A stretch of 10,503 nucleotides of DNA from an uncultured Planctomycetaceae bacterium (GCA_903823545.1 CAIJTL010000947.1:1-10503); one strand, 5' to 3'; positions 1 to 7,669 are shown, counted from the stretch's first letter. Numbers and translations: made by a program. The notes: a model not told the origin generated them from the letters alone.

Positions 1-1283
1 AGCGGACGATCGGCGGGATGTTCTCCTTTGGAGTTCGTCGAACCAACGATTTGACCGGTTCTCATTCCGCCACCTGCCATGATCAGCGACATCGCTTGTG
101 GCCAGTGGTCGCGACCGGGTTGCATGACGCCGGTTTGAGAGCCAATCGACTTCTCCAATCGTGGAGTCCGACCGAATTCGCCCGTCACCACAATCAGCGT
201 CCGCTTATCGAGTCCGCGCTGATAAACATCTTCAATCAGCGCAGTGACCGCTTGATCGTAGATCGGCAAACGGACTTTGAGGTCGTCCCAAATGTGGCAA
301 TTGACGGCGTGCGAATCCCAGTTGTAGACACCTTGTTTGAGTGCCGGGACACCGGACTGATACGGGTTCTCCATGATGACCGTGACGAAGCTGACTCCCG
401 CCTCAACCAACCGCCGAGCCATCAACGCTCGTTGTCCCCAGCAATGGCGTCCGTAGCGATCGCGCAACTCATCCGGCTCACGAGACAAATCAAAGGCCTT
501 CTTGGCCGCGTCACTCATCAACATGCTGACCGCGCGAGTTTGATAGCGGTCCATCGATTCCATCATCCGCGACGCATCAATGTTTCGCTGAATGCGATCG
601 AGGCCACTGAGCAATTTCATGCGATCATCAACGCGCGGAGCGACAGAGGAGTTCAACGCGATATTCGGAACAACGAAGTTCGGCTGAGTCGGATCACCTT
701 CAACATTGAAGGGGAGATACGCCTGACCGAGATAGGCCGGGCCTTGAGCGAAAACGTCGTTAATGCGACCACCCGGATTCATGGAAACGTAATTCGGCAA
801 ACCATTGCTGACTTGCTCGCGACACTTAGCGACGATGGACCCAGTTGCCGGTGCATCATTGACGGTATCAACCGGCGTCGCAGGAACTCGGCCTGTCATC
901 ATCCGTTTGTGGCCGCCACCGTGATCAGCGAAGTTGTGCGCGATCGAACGGACGACCGAATACTTGTCGGCGATCTTGGCGTGACGCGGCATCAGTTCGC
1001 AGACATCAAGTCCCGGTACGTTGGTCGGGATTGGATGGAACTCACCCCGATAGTCCGACGAGGCTTTGGGCTTCATGTCGTACATATCCATGTGCGGCGG
1101 CCCACCCGGCATCCACACGAAGATCACTGACGTTTGCTGGTCAACTTCGTGGCCCGCTTGCTCAGCCTGAGCTTGCAAGCGAAACAAATCTGGCAAGGCC
1201 ATGCCGCCGACACCCATCATCCCTGCCGCCAAAAACTCGCGCCGCTTCATCGGGCCGGAACAAACTCGTTTTGGAAATTGCAT
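1..1283 (-). CDS. DUF1501 domain protein, Tat-type leader (C-terminus beyond window)
   Basis: About 427 codons are visible on the minus strand; the gene runs off the left edge. DUF1501 proteins are related to the alkaline phosphatase/sulfatase fold and are abundant in Planctomycetes; their substrate is not established. The N-terminus holds a twin-arginine-like motif, KRREFLAAG (about residues 13-21), followed by a Gly/Met-rich hydrophobic stretch, so export is likely. Family-typical segments are VIFVWMPGGPPHMDMYD (53-69), HGGGHKRMMTG (121-131), NWDSHAVN (321-328), GEFGRTPRLE (368-377) and GRDHWP (390-395). An in-frame TGA 12 bases upstream of the first ATG rules out a longer ATG start; the ATG at 1250, directly before KRREFL, is the alternative. 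The gene diverges from the DUF1549/DUF1553 gene, its usual companion family. The family call is secure; the molecular role is not. Confidence 0.93.
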   Translation of the reverse strand, partial: MQFPKRVCSGPMKRREFLAAGMMGVGGMALPDLFRLQAQAEQAGHEVDQQTSVIFVWMPGGPPHMDMYDMKPKASSDYRGEFHPIPTNVPGLDVCELMPRHAKIADKYSVVRSIAHNFADHGGGHKRMMTGRVPATPVDTVNDAPATGSIVAKCREQVSNGLPNYVSMNPGGRINDVFAQGPAYLGQAYLPFNVEGDPTQPNFVVPNIALNSSVAPRVDDRMKLLSGLDRIQRNIDASRMMESMDRYQTRAVSMLMSDAAKKAFDLSREPDELRDRYGRHCWGQRALMARRLVEAGVSFVTVIMENPYQSGVPALKQGVYNWDSHAVNCHIWDDLKVRLPIYDQAVTALIEDVYQRGLDKRTLIVVTGEFGRTPRLEKSIGSQTGVMQPGRDHWPQAMSLIMAGGGMRTGQIVGSTNSKGEHPADRP

Positions 1284-1576
1284 GATGTCATCTCGTCATT
1301 GACCAATTTGAAACGGATTCAGGTTCGTCGAAAACTCTAGCACCGATCTTATCGGCAGGTCGTGATCGACCGGAACCCACAAATTCGGGCACTTGTTTGA
1401 GGCCGCAGAGCATAACCAGGGAGGCACTCAAAATCGTAGCGTCAAGCTTTCAGCGACGTTTCGTGAGTCGGTTTTCATTTTTCAAGGTGAAACGCATACT
1501 GGCTGCTCGTCATCGCTCGGTGACAGGCTCGCGCAGCGAGATGCTCCGGACGAGAACTTGGCTTAAGGAGCGAAAC
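1284..1576. other. Divergent intergenic region, 293 bases
   Basis: This spacer separates the divergent DUF1501 gene and the propeller-like gene and must hold both promoters, but I see no convincing -35/-10 pair on either strand. The plus-strand reading frame stays open from 1397, giving a possible 60-residue N-terminal extension of the downstream protein. That extension is basic and low in structure, while a strong ribosome binding site and signal peptide mark the start at 1577, so I treat this stretch as non-coding. A short stem (CTCGC-gca-GCGAG, near 1528-1540) lies just ahead of the ribosome binding site. Confidence 0.5.
1565..1570 (+). promoter_or_regulatory. Ribosome binding site that decides the start at 1577
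   Basis: AAGGAG lies six bases ahead of the ATG at 1577. It picks this ATG over the in-frame start at 1397, and the protein then begins directly with a signal peptide. Confidence 0.8.
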
Positions 1577-2677
1577 ATGCGGTTTCAACGTGTTCTGATT
1601 GTGGCGATCGTATGCAGCATCCTGTCTGGCATCAGAGTGTCAGCAGCAGAATGGGGCCTGAAAGAGGGAACTCCCGAAGTCAAATCGGCGGGGCCACTCG
1701 CGTTTGGTCCAGACGGAATTCTGTTTGTCGGCGATACGAAATCGGCAACAGTGTTCGCCATCGGAACTGGCGACACCAAAGGAAACCCGGCCACGACGAA
1801 CATCAACGTTTCCGGCTTGAATGCCAAAGTCGCCGAGTTGCTTGGAGTGAACGCGGACAAGGTCACGATCAATGACCTCGCTGTGAATCCGCTGACGGGA
1901 AACGTTTTTCTTTCCGTCACAAAAGCGGGGAATGCCGCGTTGGTCAAAGTGAGTGGCGACGGAAAGCTAAGCCAAGTCGGTTTGCAGAAAGTGGCCTTCC
2001 TGAAAGTTGAATTGCCGAACGCCGCCGAAGACAAAGAGATCACTCGCAACGGACGATCGATGAATCTGCGTAGCGATTCGATCACGGACCTGGCATACGC
2101 AGAAGGGAAAGTCTTTGTGTCGGGTGTTTCGAACGAAAAATCGTCGTCGAACGTGCGCGAGATTCCGTTCCCGTTCTCCGATTCCAGCGCCGGCTCAAGC
2201 GTTGAGATTTATCACGCGGCTCACGGTCGCGTGGAAGATTATGCGGCGATCCGAACCTTCGTACCGATCAACATCGATGGTGAAGCGAGCTTGCTCGCCG
2301 GCTTCGTCTGCACGCCACTTGTCAAATTCCCGGTCAACAATCTGAAAGCGGGTGAGAAGACTCGCGGGACAACGGTCGCCGAGTTGGGTAATCGCAACAA
2401 GCCGCTCGACATGATCGTCTACAAGAAAGACGGCAAAGATTTTCTGTTGATGTCCAACAGCGCTCGTGGCGTGATGAAGATCAGCACGGACGGCATCACA
2501 AAGAACGCCGGACTCACTGAGCCAGTGAAAGATGGCAACACCGCCGGTCAGAAGTTCGAAACGATCAAAGAACTCGAAGGAGTCGTACAACTGGATCGAT
2601 TGAATGAGGGCCATGCGGTTGTCGTCGTGCAATCGGCTGGCGGTTCGCAAGATTTGCGAACGATCGCGCTGCCGTAA
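1577..2677 (+). CDS. Secreted propeller-like protein of unknown function
   Basis: 366 residues from the ATG at 1577. Residues 1-24 form a classical signal peptide: basic MRFQR, hydrophobic VLIVAIVCSIL, and probable cleavage after VSAA. The mature part has repeated short beta-strand blocks typical of beta-propellers: LAFGPDGILFVGD (41-53), INDLAVNPLTGNVFLSV (from 98), ITDLAYAEGKVFVSG (from 169) and PLDMIVYKKDGKDFLLM (from 276). A likely role is binding or scaffolding in the periplasm or at the surface, but no catalytic residues stand out. It reads like a conserved planctomycetal protein of unknown function. The DUF1549/DUF1553 gene follows 105 bases later on the same strand, so co-transcription is plausible, although the palindrome between them could separate their expression. 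The propeller fold is inferred from the repeat pattern only. Confidence 0.85.
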   Translation: MRFQRVLIVAIVCSILSGIRVSAAEWGLKEGTPEVKSAGPLAFGPDGILFVGDTKSATVFAIGTGDTKGNPATTNINVSGLNAKVAELLGVNADKVTINDLAVNPLTGNVFLSVTKAGNAALVKVSGDGKLSQVGLQKVAFLKVELPNAAEDKEITRNGRSMNLRSDSITDLAYAEGKVFVSGVSNEKSSSNVREIPFPFSDSSAGSSVEIYHAAHGRVEDYAAIRTFVPINIDGEASLLAGFVCTPLVKFPVNNLKAGEKTRGTTVAELGNRNKPLDMIVYKKDGKDFLLMSNSARGVMKISTDGITKNAGLTEPVKDGNTAGQKFETIKELEGVVQLDRLNEGHAVVVVQSAGGSQDLRTIALP

Positions 2678-2694
2678 GCGAATGTGGCTGGATT

Positions 2695-2761
2695 GTGGCG
2701 CACGCGACTCGCGTGAGTTGCAAATCCGCTGGACAACTCGCACGCGAGCCGCGTGCTCCAC
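2695..2761. repeat. REP-doublet-like nested palindrome
   Basis: Two arms (2695-2720 and 2734-2761) are near-complete reverse complements around a 13-base linker, with about two mismatches and a 2-base insertion in the right arm. Each arm also carries its own palindrome: CACGCGA-c-TCGCGTG in the left and CACGCG-agc-CGCGTG in the right. Two small palindromes in inverted orientation around a linker is the architecture of REP doublets (REPIN/BIME). No T-run follows, so it is not a standard intrinsic terminator, though it could protect mRNA 3' ends or attenuate read-through. Confidence 0.7.
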
Positions 2762-2782
2762 AAGTTTTTGGTGAGCCTCATC

Positions 2783-4513
2783 ATGCCCATGATGCCTCGT
2801 TTCAGCCGTTGGACAGTTGCGGTGTCGTTCTTGCTGGCGATGACTCGTCTGTCAGCCATCGCTAGCGAACCGTTGCATTCGCGAGTTGACGCGCTGATCG
2901 AAGCGAAGCTCGGCGGAAAACCGACGGGCGGCCTCGCTGATGACGCCGAGTTTTTACGTCGAATCTTTCTCGACCTTGTCGGTCGCATTCCAAGCACTGC
3001 GGAAGCTCGCGAGTTCTTGAATGTCTCGGCTGCGGATAAGCGTGAGAAGTTGATCGATCGGTTATTGGCGAGCGACGAGTTTCCGCGACGCATGACCGAG
3101 CAGATACACGTCATGCTGATGGAACGGCGCGGCGAACATCCCGAATGGCTCGCGTATTTGCGAACCTCTTTCGAGCAGAACAAGCCGTGGGACGTGATGG
3201 CTCGCGAGATGATCTCACCCGATCCCAAGAACGAGCAGACTCGCGCGGCAGCGTTCTTTCTGAGCAAGCGATTGGAAAACTACGGACAGAATCCCGTCGA
3301 TTATCCGATCCTCACACGCGATGTCGGTCGCTTGTTGTTAGGCATGGACCTGCAATGTGCTCAGTGCCACGACCATCTTTTCATCAAGGACTACAAGCAG
3401 GCGGACTTCCAAGGGATGTACGTCGTCTTCTTGAATGCCTCGCTGCGAAGTGACGCGAAGTTTCCTGCTGTCACCGAAAAGCTGCTGACAAAGAAGATCG
3501 AATTTCAATCGGTCTTCAACACCGACAAGAAAGAAGTCGGCCCGCGCGTCCCCGGTCGCGCGGAGATCACGATCCCGACGTTCGCGAAGGGAGAAGAATT
3601 TGCCGAGCCGCCTGATCCGAAAGCGAAAACTCCAGGTCGGCCCAAATTCAGTCCACTGGAACATCTCGCGAATCAAATCACAGCGGCAGACAACTCGCCC
3701 TTCGCCCGCAATATCGCCAACCGAATTTGGTTCCAACTGCTGGGCCGCGGCCTCGTGCATCCCCTCGACTTGCACCACAGCGAAAATCCTCCGTCGCATC
3801 CGGAATTGCTCGACCTGCTCGCGCGCGAATTAATCGAGCACAAGTTCGACCTGAAGTGGCTGCTCCGCGAACTGGCACTCTCAAGGACTTATCAACGCTC
3901 GTCGTTCGTCATTTCGCCTCCAGGCGATTCGTCGCAAGAACAACAAGACCGCCTCAAGGCGGAACTACGACCGGACAACTACATCGTTGCTCTCGAGAAG
4001 CCACTTTCATCTGAGCAACTTTTTAGAAGCGTCCTTCAAGCCACAGGGCAATTTGATGTCGCAGTTCCTGCTCAACCAACACCTGCCACGACAACCACAG
4101 AATCAAAACCTGAGAACACAGTCGCCGAAAAATCTGCAAAGCCGCAATCACCAGAAAGCCGCTTCGATCCGATAAAACAAAAGTTTCTCAAAGCGTTCGC
4201 AAACCCACCGATGGAACCGGAAGGTGACTTCGCGCCTTCGCTTCGAGCCGCACTCTTTTTGATGAACGATGCCGACTTGCTGAAACTCCTCGACTCGCAA
4301 CCCGGCAACTTGCTCGCGCGACTGCAAACGCTCGATTCCCCCGAAAAAATTGCCGAAGAGTTGTACGTCAGCGTTCTCTCTCGGTTCCCGTCTCAAGATG
4401 AGGTTGCCGAATTAACCAACCAACTCCAACATGCCGGAGTCAAAAAGGAATTCGCACTGAAACAGTTCGCCTGGGCGCTGCTGGCTTCGACTGAGTTCTG
4501 CGTCAATCACTGA
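2783..4513 (+). CDS. DUF1549/DUF1553 domain secreted protein
   Basis: 576 residues from the ATG at 2783. GGTGAG at 2770-2775 is a suitable ribosome binding site, and a signal peptide follows (hydrophobic TVAVSFLLAM, cleavage near AIAS, about residue 28). The in-frame GTG at 2753 sits inside the palindrome and is less likely. DUF1549 spans about 32-235 and includes the family's CxxCH motif, CAQCHDH (192-198), a potential haem-attachment site that in this family is not proven to bind haem. DUF1553 spans about 288-575, with NIANRIWFQLLGRGLVHP (from 310) and LLRELALSRTYQRSS. Many planctomycetal relatives also carry an N-terminal cytochrome c-like domain or a LamG domain; this copy has neither. 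A Pro/Thr/Glu/Lys-rich insert (about 426-463) interrupts DUF1553. The family is usually found with DUF1501 proteins, here the divergent neighbour. Biochemical function is unknown. Confidence 0.93.
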   Translation: MPMMPRFSRWTVAVSFLLAMTRLSAIASEPLHSRVDALIEAKLGGKPTGGLADDAEFLRRIFLDLVGRIPSTAEAREFLNVSAADKREKLIDRLLASDEFPRRMTEQIHVMLMERRGEHPEWLAYLRTSFEQNKPWDVMAREMISPDPKNEQTRAAAFFLSKRLENYGQNPVDYPILTRDVGRLLLGMDLQCAQCHDHLFIKDYKQADFQGMYVVFLNASLRSDAKFPAVTEKLLTKKIEFQSVFNTDKKEVGPRVPGRAEITIPTFAKGEEFAEPPDPKAKTPGRPKFSPLEHLANQITAADNSPFARNIANRIWFQLLGRGLVHPLDLHHSENPPSHPELLDLLARELIEHKFDLKWLLRELALSRTYQRSSFVISPPGDSSQEQQDRLKAELRPDNYIVALEKPLSSEQLFRSVLQATGQFDVAVPAQPTPATTTTESKPENTVAEKSAKPQSPESRFDPIKQKFLKAFANPPMEPEGDFAPSLRAALFLMNDADLLKLLDSQPGNLLARLQTLDSPEKIAEELYVSVLSRFPSQDEVAELTNQLQHAGVKKEFALKQFAWALLASTEFCVNH

Positions 4514-4520
4514 TCATCAA

Positions 4521-4592
4521 TCATTGGCGAGAGGCCAAATTTGATGCACCTTGTTTGATAGTGCGACAGAAGACGATCCAAGCCATCTTCAC
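4521..4592 (-). other. 23-codon ORF overlapping the antitoxin-like stop
   Basis: A GTG codon overlaps the antitoxin-like gene's stop (GTGA) and opens 23 codons (begins VKMAWIVFC) ending at 4521, next to the DUF1553 gene's stop. A 4-base overlap is the usual coupling between an antitoxin and its toxin, so this could be the stump of a lost toxin gene. It is too short for any family assignment and may be chance. Confidence 0.2.
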
Positions 4593-4834
4593 TCTGCGCT
4601 TCCCCGTAGCTCAAGCATCAACTCTGCGGTTGTGCATCGCGGCAAATCTGGAAAGTCACGATAGGCAGATCCAAGGGCTTTCATGAAGTCCACAGTCGGC
4701 AGCGGACGCAACGCTAACTCATCGTCTGTTTGGACAATGACCTTCACTCGCCCTTTCGGCAACTCGCTCAGCGGCGTGTCTAACACGAGCCGATCAGGAC
4801 CATCGGCGCGAGCCGTTGTTTCAAAGACTTTCAT
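4589..4834 (-). CDS. Small antitoxin-like protein
   Basis: 81 residues. A good ribosome binding site (AAAGGA, 7 bases before the ATG) supports expression. The N-terminal half, MKVFETTARADGPDRLVLD followed by TPLSELPKGRVKVIVQTDDE, has the layout of small beta-rich antitoxins of the AF2212/AbrB-like kind seen in many bacteria: a strand, a charged turn, a 'LxLDxPL' strand, and an 'xGRVKVIV' strand ending in acidic residues. The C-terminal half (ALGSAYRDFPDL, then TAELMLELRG) looks helical and could be the toxin-binding tail. No PIN, RelE or MazF gene lies next to it; downstream there are fewer than 80 bases before the convergent DUF1553 stop. It is therefore an orphan antitoxin, or a small regulator whose partner is elsewhere. 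The gene call is fairly firm; the family is tentative. Confidence 0.6.
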   Translation of the reverse strand: MKVFETTARADGPDRLVLDTPLSELPKGRVKVIVQTDDELALRPLPTVDFMKALGSAYRDFPDLPRCTTAELMLELRGSAE

Positions 4835-5107
4835 GGTGATTCCTTTGAATTCACAGAGCTACTGTGTGGCGAATCTAATGCCGTCGAAACAATTTGGGGA
4901 GATGACTTCGCCAAAGACGACTCCAACACAACCGCAAGTTGACTCGCCTTTGCCGTCGTAGCGAGCCCGTAATCAAATTCCCAAAGATGCTGACAATCGT
5001 CAGAAAGACGCCATATCTAAATCCGAAATGAGGATCGCTTGCGTCAGGAACTCATTCGGGTGTAATCACGCCTCAAGTTTTCTTTTCAAGTACTTTGGAC
5101 TGCTACC
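4835..5107. other. Divergent intergenic region, 273 bases
   Basis: This is the shared upstream region of the antitoxin-like gene (minus) and the MFS gene (plus). The only structure I see is a short stem-loop, CTGAC-aatc-GTCAG (4990-5003), with no T-run. No convincing promoter or convincing reading frame is visible. Confidence 0.45.
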
Positions 5108-6547
5108 GTGAATGGACTCACGACCGACGAGATGCCTGCGACGACGACTCGTCATCAGCGAGTTCGGAGCTTGAAGCACAACTTGCGAGTCAGTCAATCT
5201 GACGCGGCATCGTTTGGTGTGATGGTTGGGCTGGGGGAGACTTACCTGCCGTTGTTTGTGTTAACGGTTGGCTTGGGCGAGGTGATGTCTGGGTTGGTGG
5301 TCAGCGTGCCGGTGTTGTTGGGTGGCGCGTTGCAGATGGTGTCGCCACGAGCGGTACGGTTGCTCGGCTCTCACAAGCGATGGGTTTTGTGCTGCGGGAT
5401 GTTGCAGGCGTTGAGCTTTCTGCCACTCATCGTTGCGGCGATTGCTGGACACATTCCGGCTTGGGCCGCGATGCTTGTGGCATCGCTGTATTGGGCCGGG
5501 AATTTGGGGACGGGGCCGGCTTGGAATGTGTGGATCGGAACGCTGATTCCGCGAGCTATTCGAGCGCACTTCTTTGCCAAGCGAACTCGACTGCAACAGC
5601 TCACGGTGCTTGCCGGATTTCTCGGTGGCGGAATCGCGTTGCAATTGGGGAAGCGGTACGACCTAAGTCTTGGTACGGAGAACGAGCACACATTGCAGGT
5701 CTTCACTGTTTTGTTCGGCCTAGCATTCTTGTGCCGAATCGTCTCGATCTCGTTTCTTGCGTCACAAAGCGAACCTCACCCGCTGCTCCCAGACATGCGA
5801 CGGTTGTCGCCCCTTCAACAACTGCGGCAGTACCGACACAGTGCCGGTGGAAAGCTGCTGGCTTACATCGTCTTCGTGCAATTCGGGATTTGGATTTCAG
5901 GCCCGTACTTCACGCCGTTCATGCGTGAGAAGTTGGGTTTCACGTATCTCGACTATGCGATGCTGATTGGCTTTTCGTTTGTGTCGAAGATCATCGCGCT
6001 GCCCTTGTGTGGTCGATTGGCGAAGCGGCTTGGAGCGAGGCGGCTGCTGACGCTTGGTGGGATCGGCATTATTCCGCTCGCAGGAATGTGGTCTGTGTCA
6101 GGCAACTACGCCTGGCTCTGTTGCACTCAAATCGCCGCTGGAATTGCATGGGCCGCTTATGAGCTAGCATTCTTGTTGCTCTTCTTTGAGTCGATCCCTG
6201 CGACCGAACGAGTCAGCGTCTTGACGCTATTTAATCTGCTGAACTCAGCCGCCTTAGCTGCTGGCGCATTGTTGGCAGGATTATTTCTGCACCTGGCTGG
6301 CGAACAGCGTTGGGCCTACGAAGTCCTCTTCGTCGTTTCTTCCTGCTGGAGAACTCTGGCGTTGATCTTGCTCTGGCGAGTTCCCGAAATTCGCGTCACT
6401 TCGGATGAAATGAGCGTGCAAATCGAAGAGCTACGAGCATCGGGCGAAGGGATCGACGGGCCGATTCTGTCGAGCCTGCCTGATGAAACGAGGCGATCAC
6501 CCGGCGTCGCCAATGATTCTGAGTCAGCATTTGAAGACTCACGTTAA
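5108..6547 (+). CDS. MFS transporter, substrate unknown
   Basis: 479 residues from a GTG at 5108; the ATG at 5132 (residue 9) is an equally possible start, and neither has a strong ribosome binding site. The protein is highly hydrophobic, with about 12 membrane segments in two halves split by a polar loop (about 219-248). The segment GPAWNVWIGTLIPR plus AIRAHFFAKRTR (136-161) is the conserved cytoplasmic loop of a large MFS subgroup, and GRLAKRLGARRLL (302-314) is the repeat of MFS motif A between the first two helices of the second half. A polar tail of about 50 residues (427-479) ends the protein in the cytoplasm. The inner membrane is the expected location. Nothing in the neighbourhood indicates a substrate. 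The last 9 bases overlap the convergent tilS end. Confidence 0.88.
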   Translation: MNGLTTDEMPATTTRHQRVRSLKHNLRVSQSDAASFGVMVGLGETYLPLFVLTVGLGEVMSGLVVSVPVLLGGALQMVSPRAVRLLGSHKRWVLCCGMLQALSFLPLIVAAIAGHIPAWAAMLVASLYWAGNLGTGPAWNVWIGTLIPRAIRAHFFAKRTRLQQLTVLAGFLGGGIALQLGKRYDLSLGTENEHTLQVFTVLFGLAFLCRIVSISFLASQSEPHPLLPDMRRLSPLQQLRQYRHSAGGKLLAYIVFVQFGIWISGPYFTPFMREKLGFTYLDYAMLIGFSFVSKIIALPLCGRLAKRLGARRLLTLGGIGIIPLAGMWSVSGNYAWLCCTQIAAGIAWAAYELAFLLLFFESIPATERVSVLTLFNLLNSAALAAGALLAGLFLHLAGEQRWAYEVLFVVSSCWRTLALILLWRVPEIRVTSDEMSVQIEELRASGEGIDGPILSSLPDETRRSPGVANDSESAFEDSR

Positions 6548-7582
6548 AAGGCCAGTCGCGTCCACTTCGATGAGGCGACCACGTCGCCGGGCTCTGACTT
6601 TGAGCGGCAGGTTGACGGATTTTGAATCGCCGTTCTGAGCCAGTTCGGCCAAGGCTTCCCAATGCGAGTAAGCCATCGCTTGCCTCGGCCAGCCACGATG
6701 AGCCCATAAGGCAACGAACGCCTCGCGGACTAACGGACGAGGCTGATCTTTAAACGGCTCACAACGGAGTCGCACAACAGACGGTGATTCATCCAGCAAT
6801 GCAGCTTTCAAAATTTCTGACGCTTGTTGCTGCAAGATGTCGTGCCATTCGCTGGCTTGCTGAGTCAAACGCAATAAATGCTCTCGAACCTGCGGATTGA
6901 GTCTCTGTTCCAGCAACGGCAGCAACTCATGTCGCAAGAAGTTGCGAGTGAGCGACGTGTCGAGGTTGGAACTGTCAGAACGGAAATCTTGCCCCAGCGA
7001 CAGAAGGAACGTCTCAATCTCAGCTCGTTTGATCGAAAGCAGAGGCCGAACAATCCGGACTCGATCGGAAAGAGCGCGAGAAGACGGCATTCCCTTCAAT
7101 CCGGCAAGCCCCGTGCCCCGTAGCAAATGGTGCAAAACGGTTTCTATTTGATCGTCAGCATTGTGAGCGAGCGCAATCGTTGAAATGTTAAGTCGCTCTG
7201 CTTCGCGCGTCAGAGCTTCATAGCGTGCGTCACGAGCGGCTTCTTCAATTCCGATCCTGCGATTTGTGGCTTGTTCAGAAACATCAACTTCAACAACTTG
7301 AATTGGTACATCAAGCCGTTGGCACAAATCTCGAGCCCAATTTGCATCTTGATCAGATTCGGAACCACGAAGTTGATGATTGACGTGAACGACCGTCGGA
7401 TGGATTCGCAACTCGTCACGAAGCAAGCAGATGCCACGTAATAGTGCGACGCTATCTGCTCCTCCGGAAACTCCAATCAGCAGAGACGATCCTTCGGCAA
7501 CGATTGAGGCGAGCGACGATCGGAGGACATTGAGAAATTTTCGCGTGCTATCGGTGAGCAAGTTATCGCCAGTCGCTGCCAT
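6539..7582 (-). CDS. tilS: tRNA(Ile)-lysidine synthase
   Basis: 347 residues. TilS uses ATP and lysine to convert C34 of the CAU-anticodon tRNA(Ile2) to lysidine, switching decoding from AUG to AUA and charging from Met to Ile. The N-terminal PP-loop ATPase domain (about 33-215) has the signature SGGADS (39-44), HVNHQLRG (66-73), GIEEAARDARY (111-121), AHNADDQIET (139-148), HHLLRGTGLAGLKGM and RNFLRHELLPLLE. The region from about 228 to 330 matches the middle TilS domain. At 347 residues it is shorter than the roughly 430-residue E. coli enzyme and lacks the extra C-terminal domain, as in other short-form bacterial TilS proteins. It is cytoplasmic and normally essential. The start is the first ATG with a family-like N-terminus; its ribosome binding site is weak. 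It diverges from the small ORF upstream of rny. Confidence 0.95.
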   Translation of the reverse strand: MAATGDNLLTDSTRKFLNVLRSSLASIVAEGSSLLIGVSGGADSVALLRGICLLRDELRIHPTVVHVNHQLRGSESDQDANWARDLCQRLDVPIQVVEVDVSEQATNRRIGIEEAARDARYEALTREAERLNISTIALAHNADDQIETVLHHLLRGTGLAGLKGMPSSRALSDRVRIVRPLLSIKRAEIETFLLSLGQDFRSDSSNLDTSLTRNFLRHELLPLLEQRLNPQVREHLLRLTQQASEWHDILQQQASEILKAALLDESPSVVRLRCEPFKDQPRPLVREAFVALWAHRGWPRQAMAYSHWEALAELAQNGDSKSVNLPLKVRARRRGRLIEVDATGLLT

Positions 7583-7616
7583 TCGGTGTCCGATTGAGGA
7601 GAACAGGAGTTATCAG

Positions 7617-7669
7617 AACCAACCCAAGTCTTTGTCACAGCGGGGTTCCCATCCGCTGACACGTTGGTT
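7617..7669. promoter_or_regulatory. Extended imperfect inverted repeat in the tilS upstream region
   Basis: Three nested complementary blocks are visible: AACCAAC (7617-7623) with GTTGGTT (7663-7669), TGTCA (7633-7637) with TGACA (7657-7661), and GCGG (7640-7643) with CCGC (7653-7656). Interruptions are a 9-base left bulge, a CA bulge and a single C on the right, with a 9-base loop. The right end touches the predicted -35 box of the plus-strand promoter, and the element would lie in the tilS 5' leader if tilS starts further out. An operator, a leader structure or a cruciform is possible. Confidence 0.45.

Noticed and set aside
18..1130. Long plus-strand open frame (370 codons)
   Set aside because: It is the antisense shadow of the DUF1501 gene; its translation has no family-like features, while the minus strand matches DUF1501 throughout.
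1397..1576. N-terminal extension of the propeller-like protein
   Set aside because: A strong ribosome binding site and signal peptide begin at 1577; the extension would bury the signal peptide behind 60 basic residues.
2753..2782. GTG start for the DUF1549/DUF1553 gene
   Set aside because: The codon lies inside the palindromic repeat without a ribosome binding site; the ATG at 2783 has one and gives a clean signal peptide.
2195..3267. Two overlapping minus-strand open frames of about 190 and 240 codons
   Set aside because: They overlap well-supported plus-strand genes, and their translations look like antisense of high-G+C coding sequence.
7640..7657. Possible tRNA T-arm remnant (GGTTCCCAT loop)
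   Set aside because: The loop has 9 rather than 7 bases, lacks the conserved A, and the rest of a tRNA is absent; better seen as part of the longer inverted repeat.
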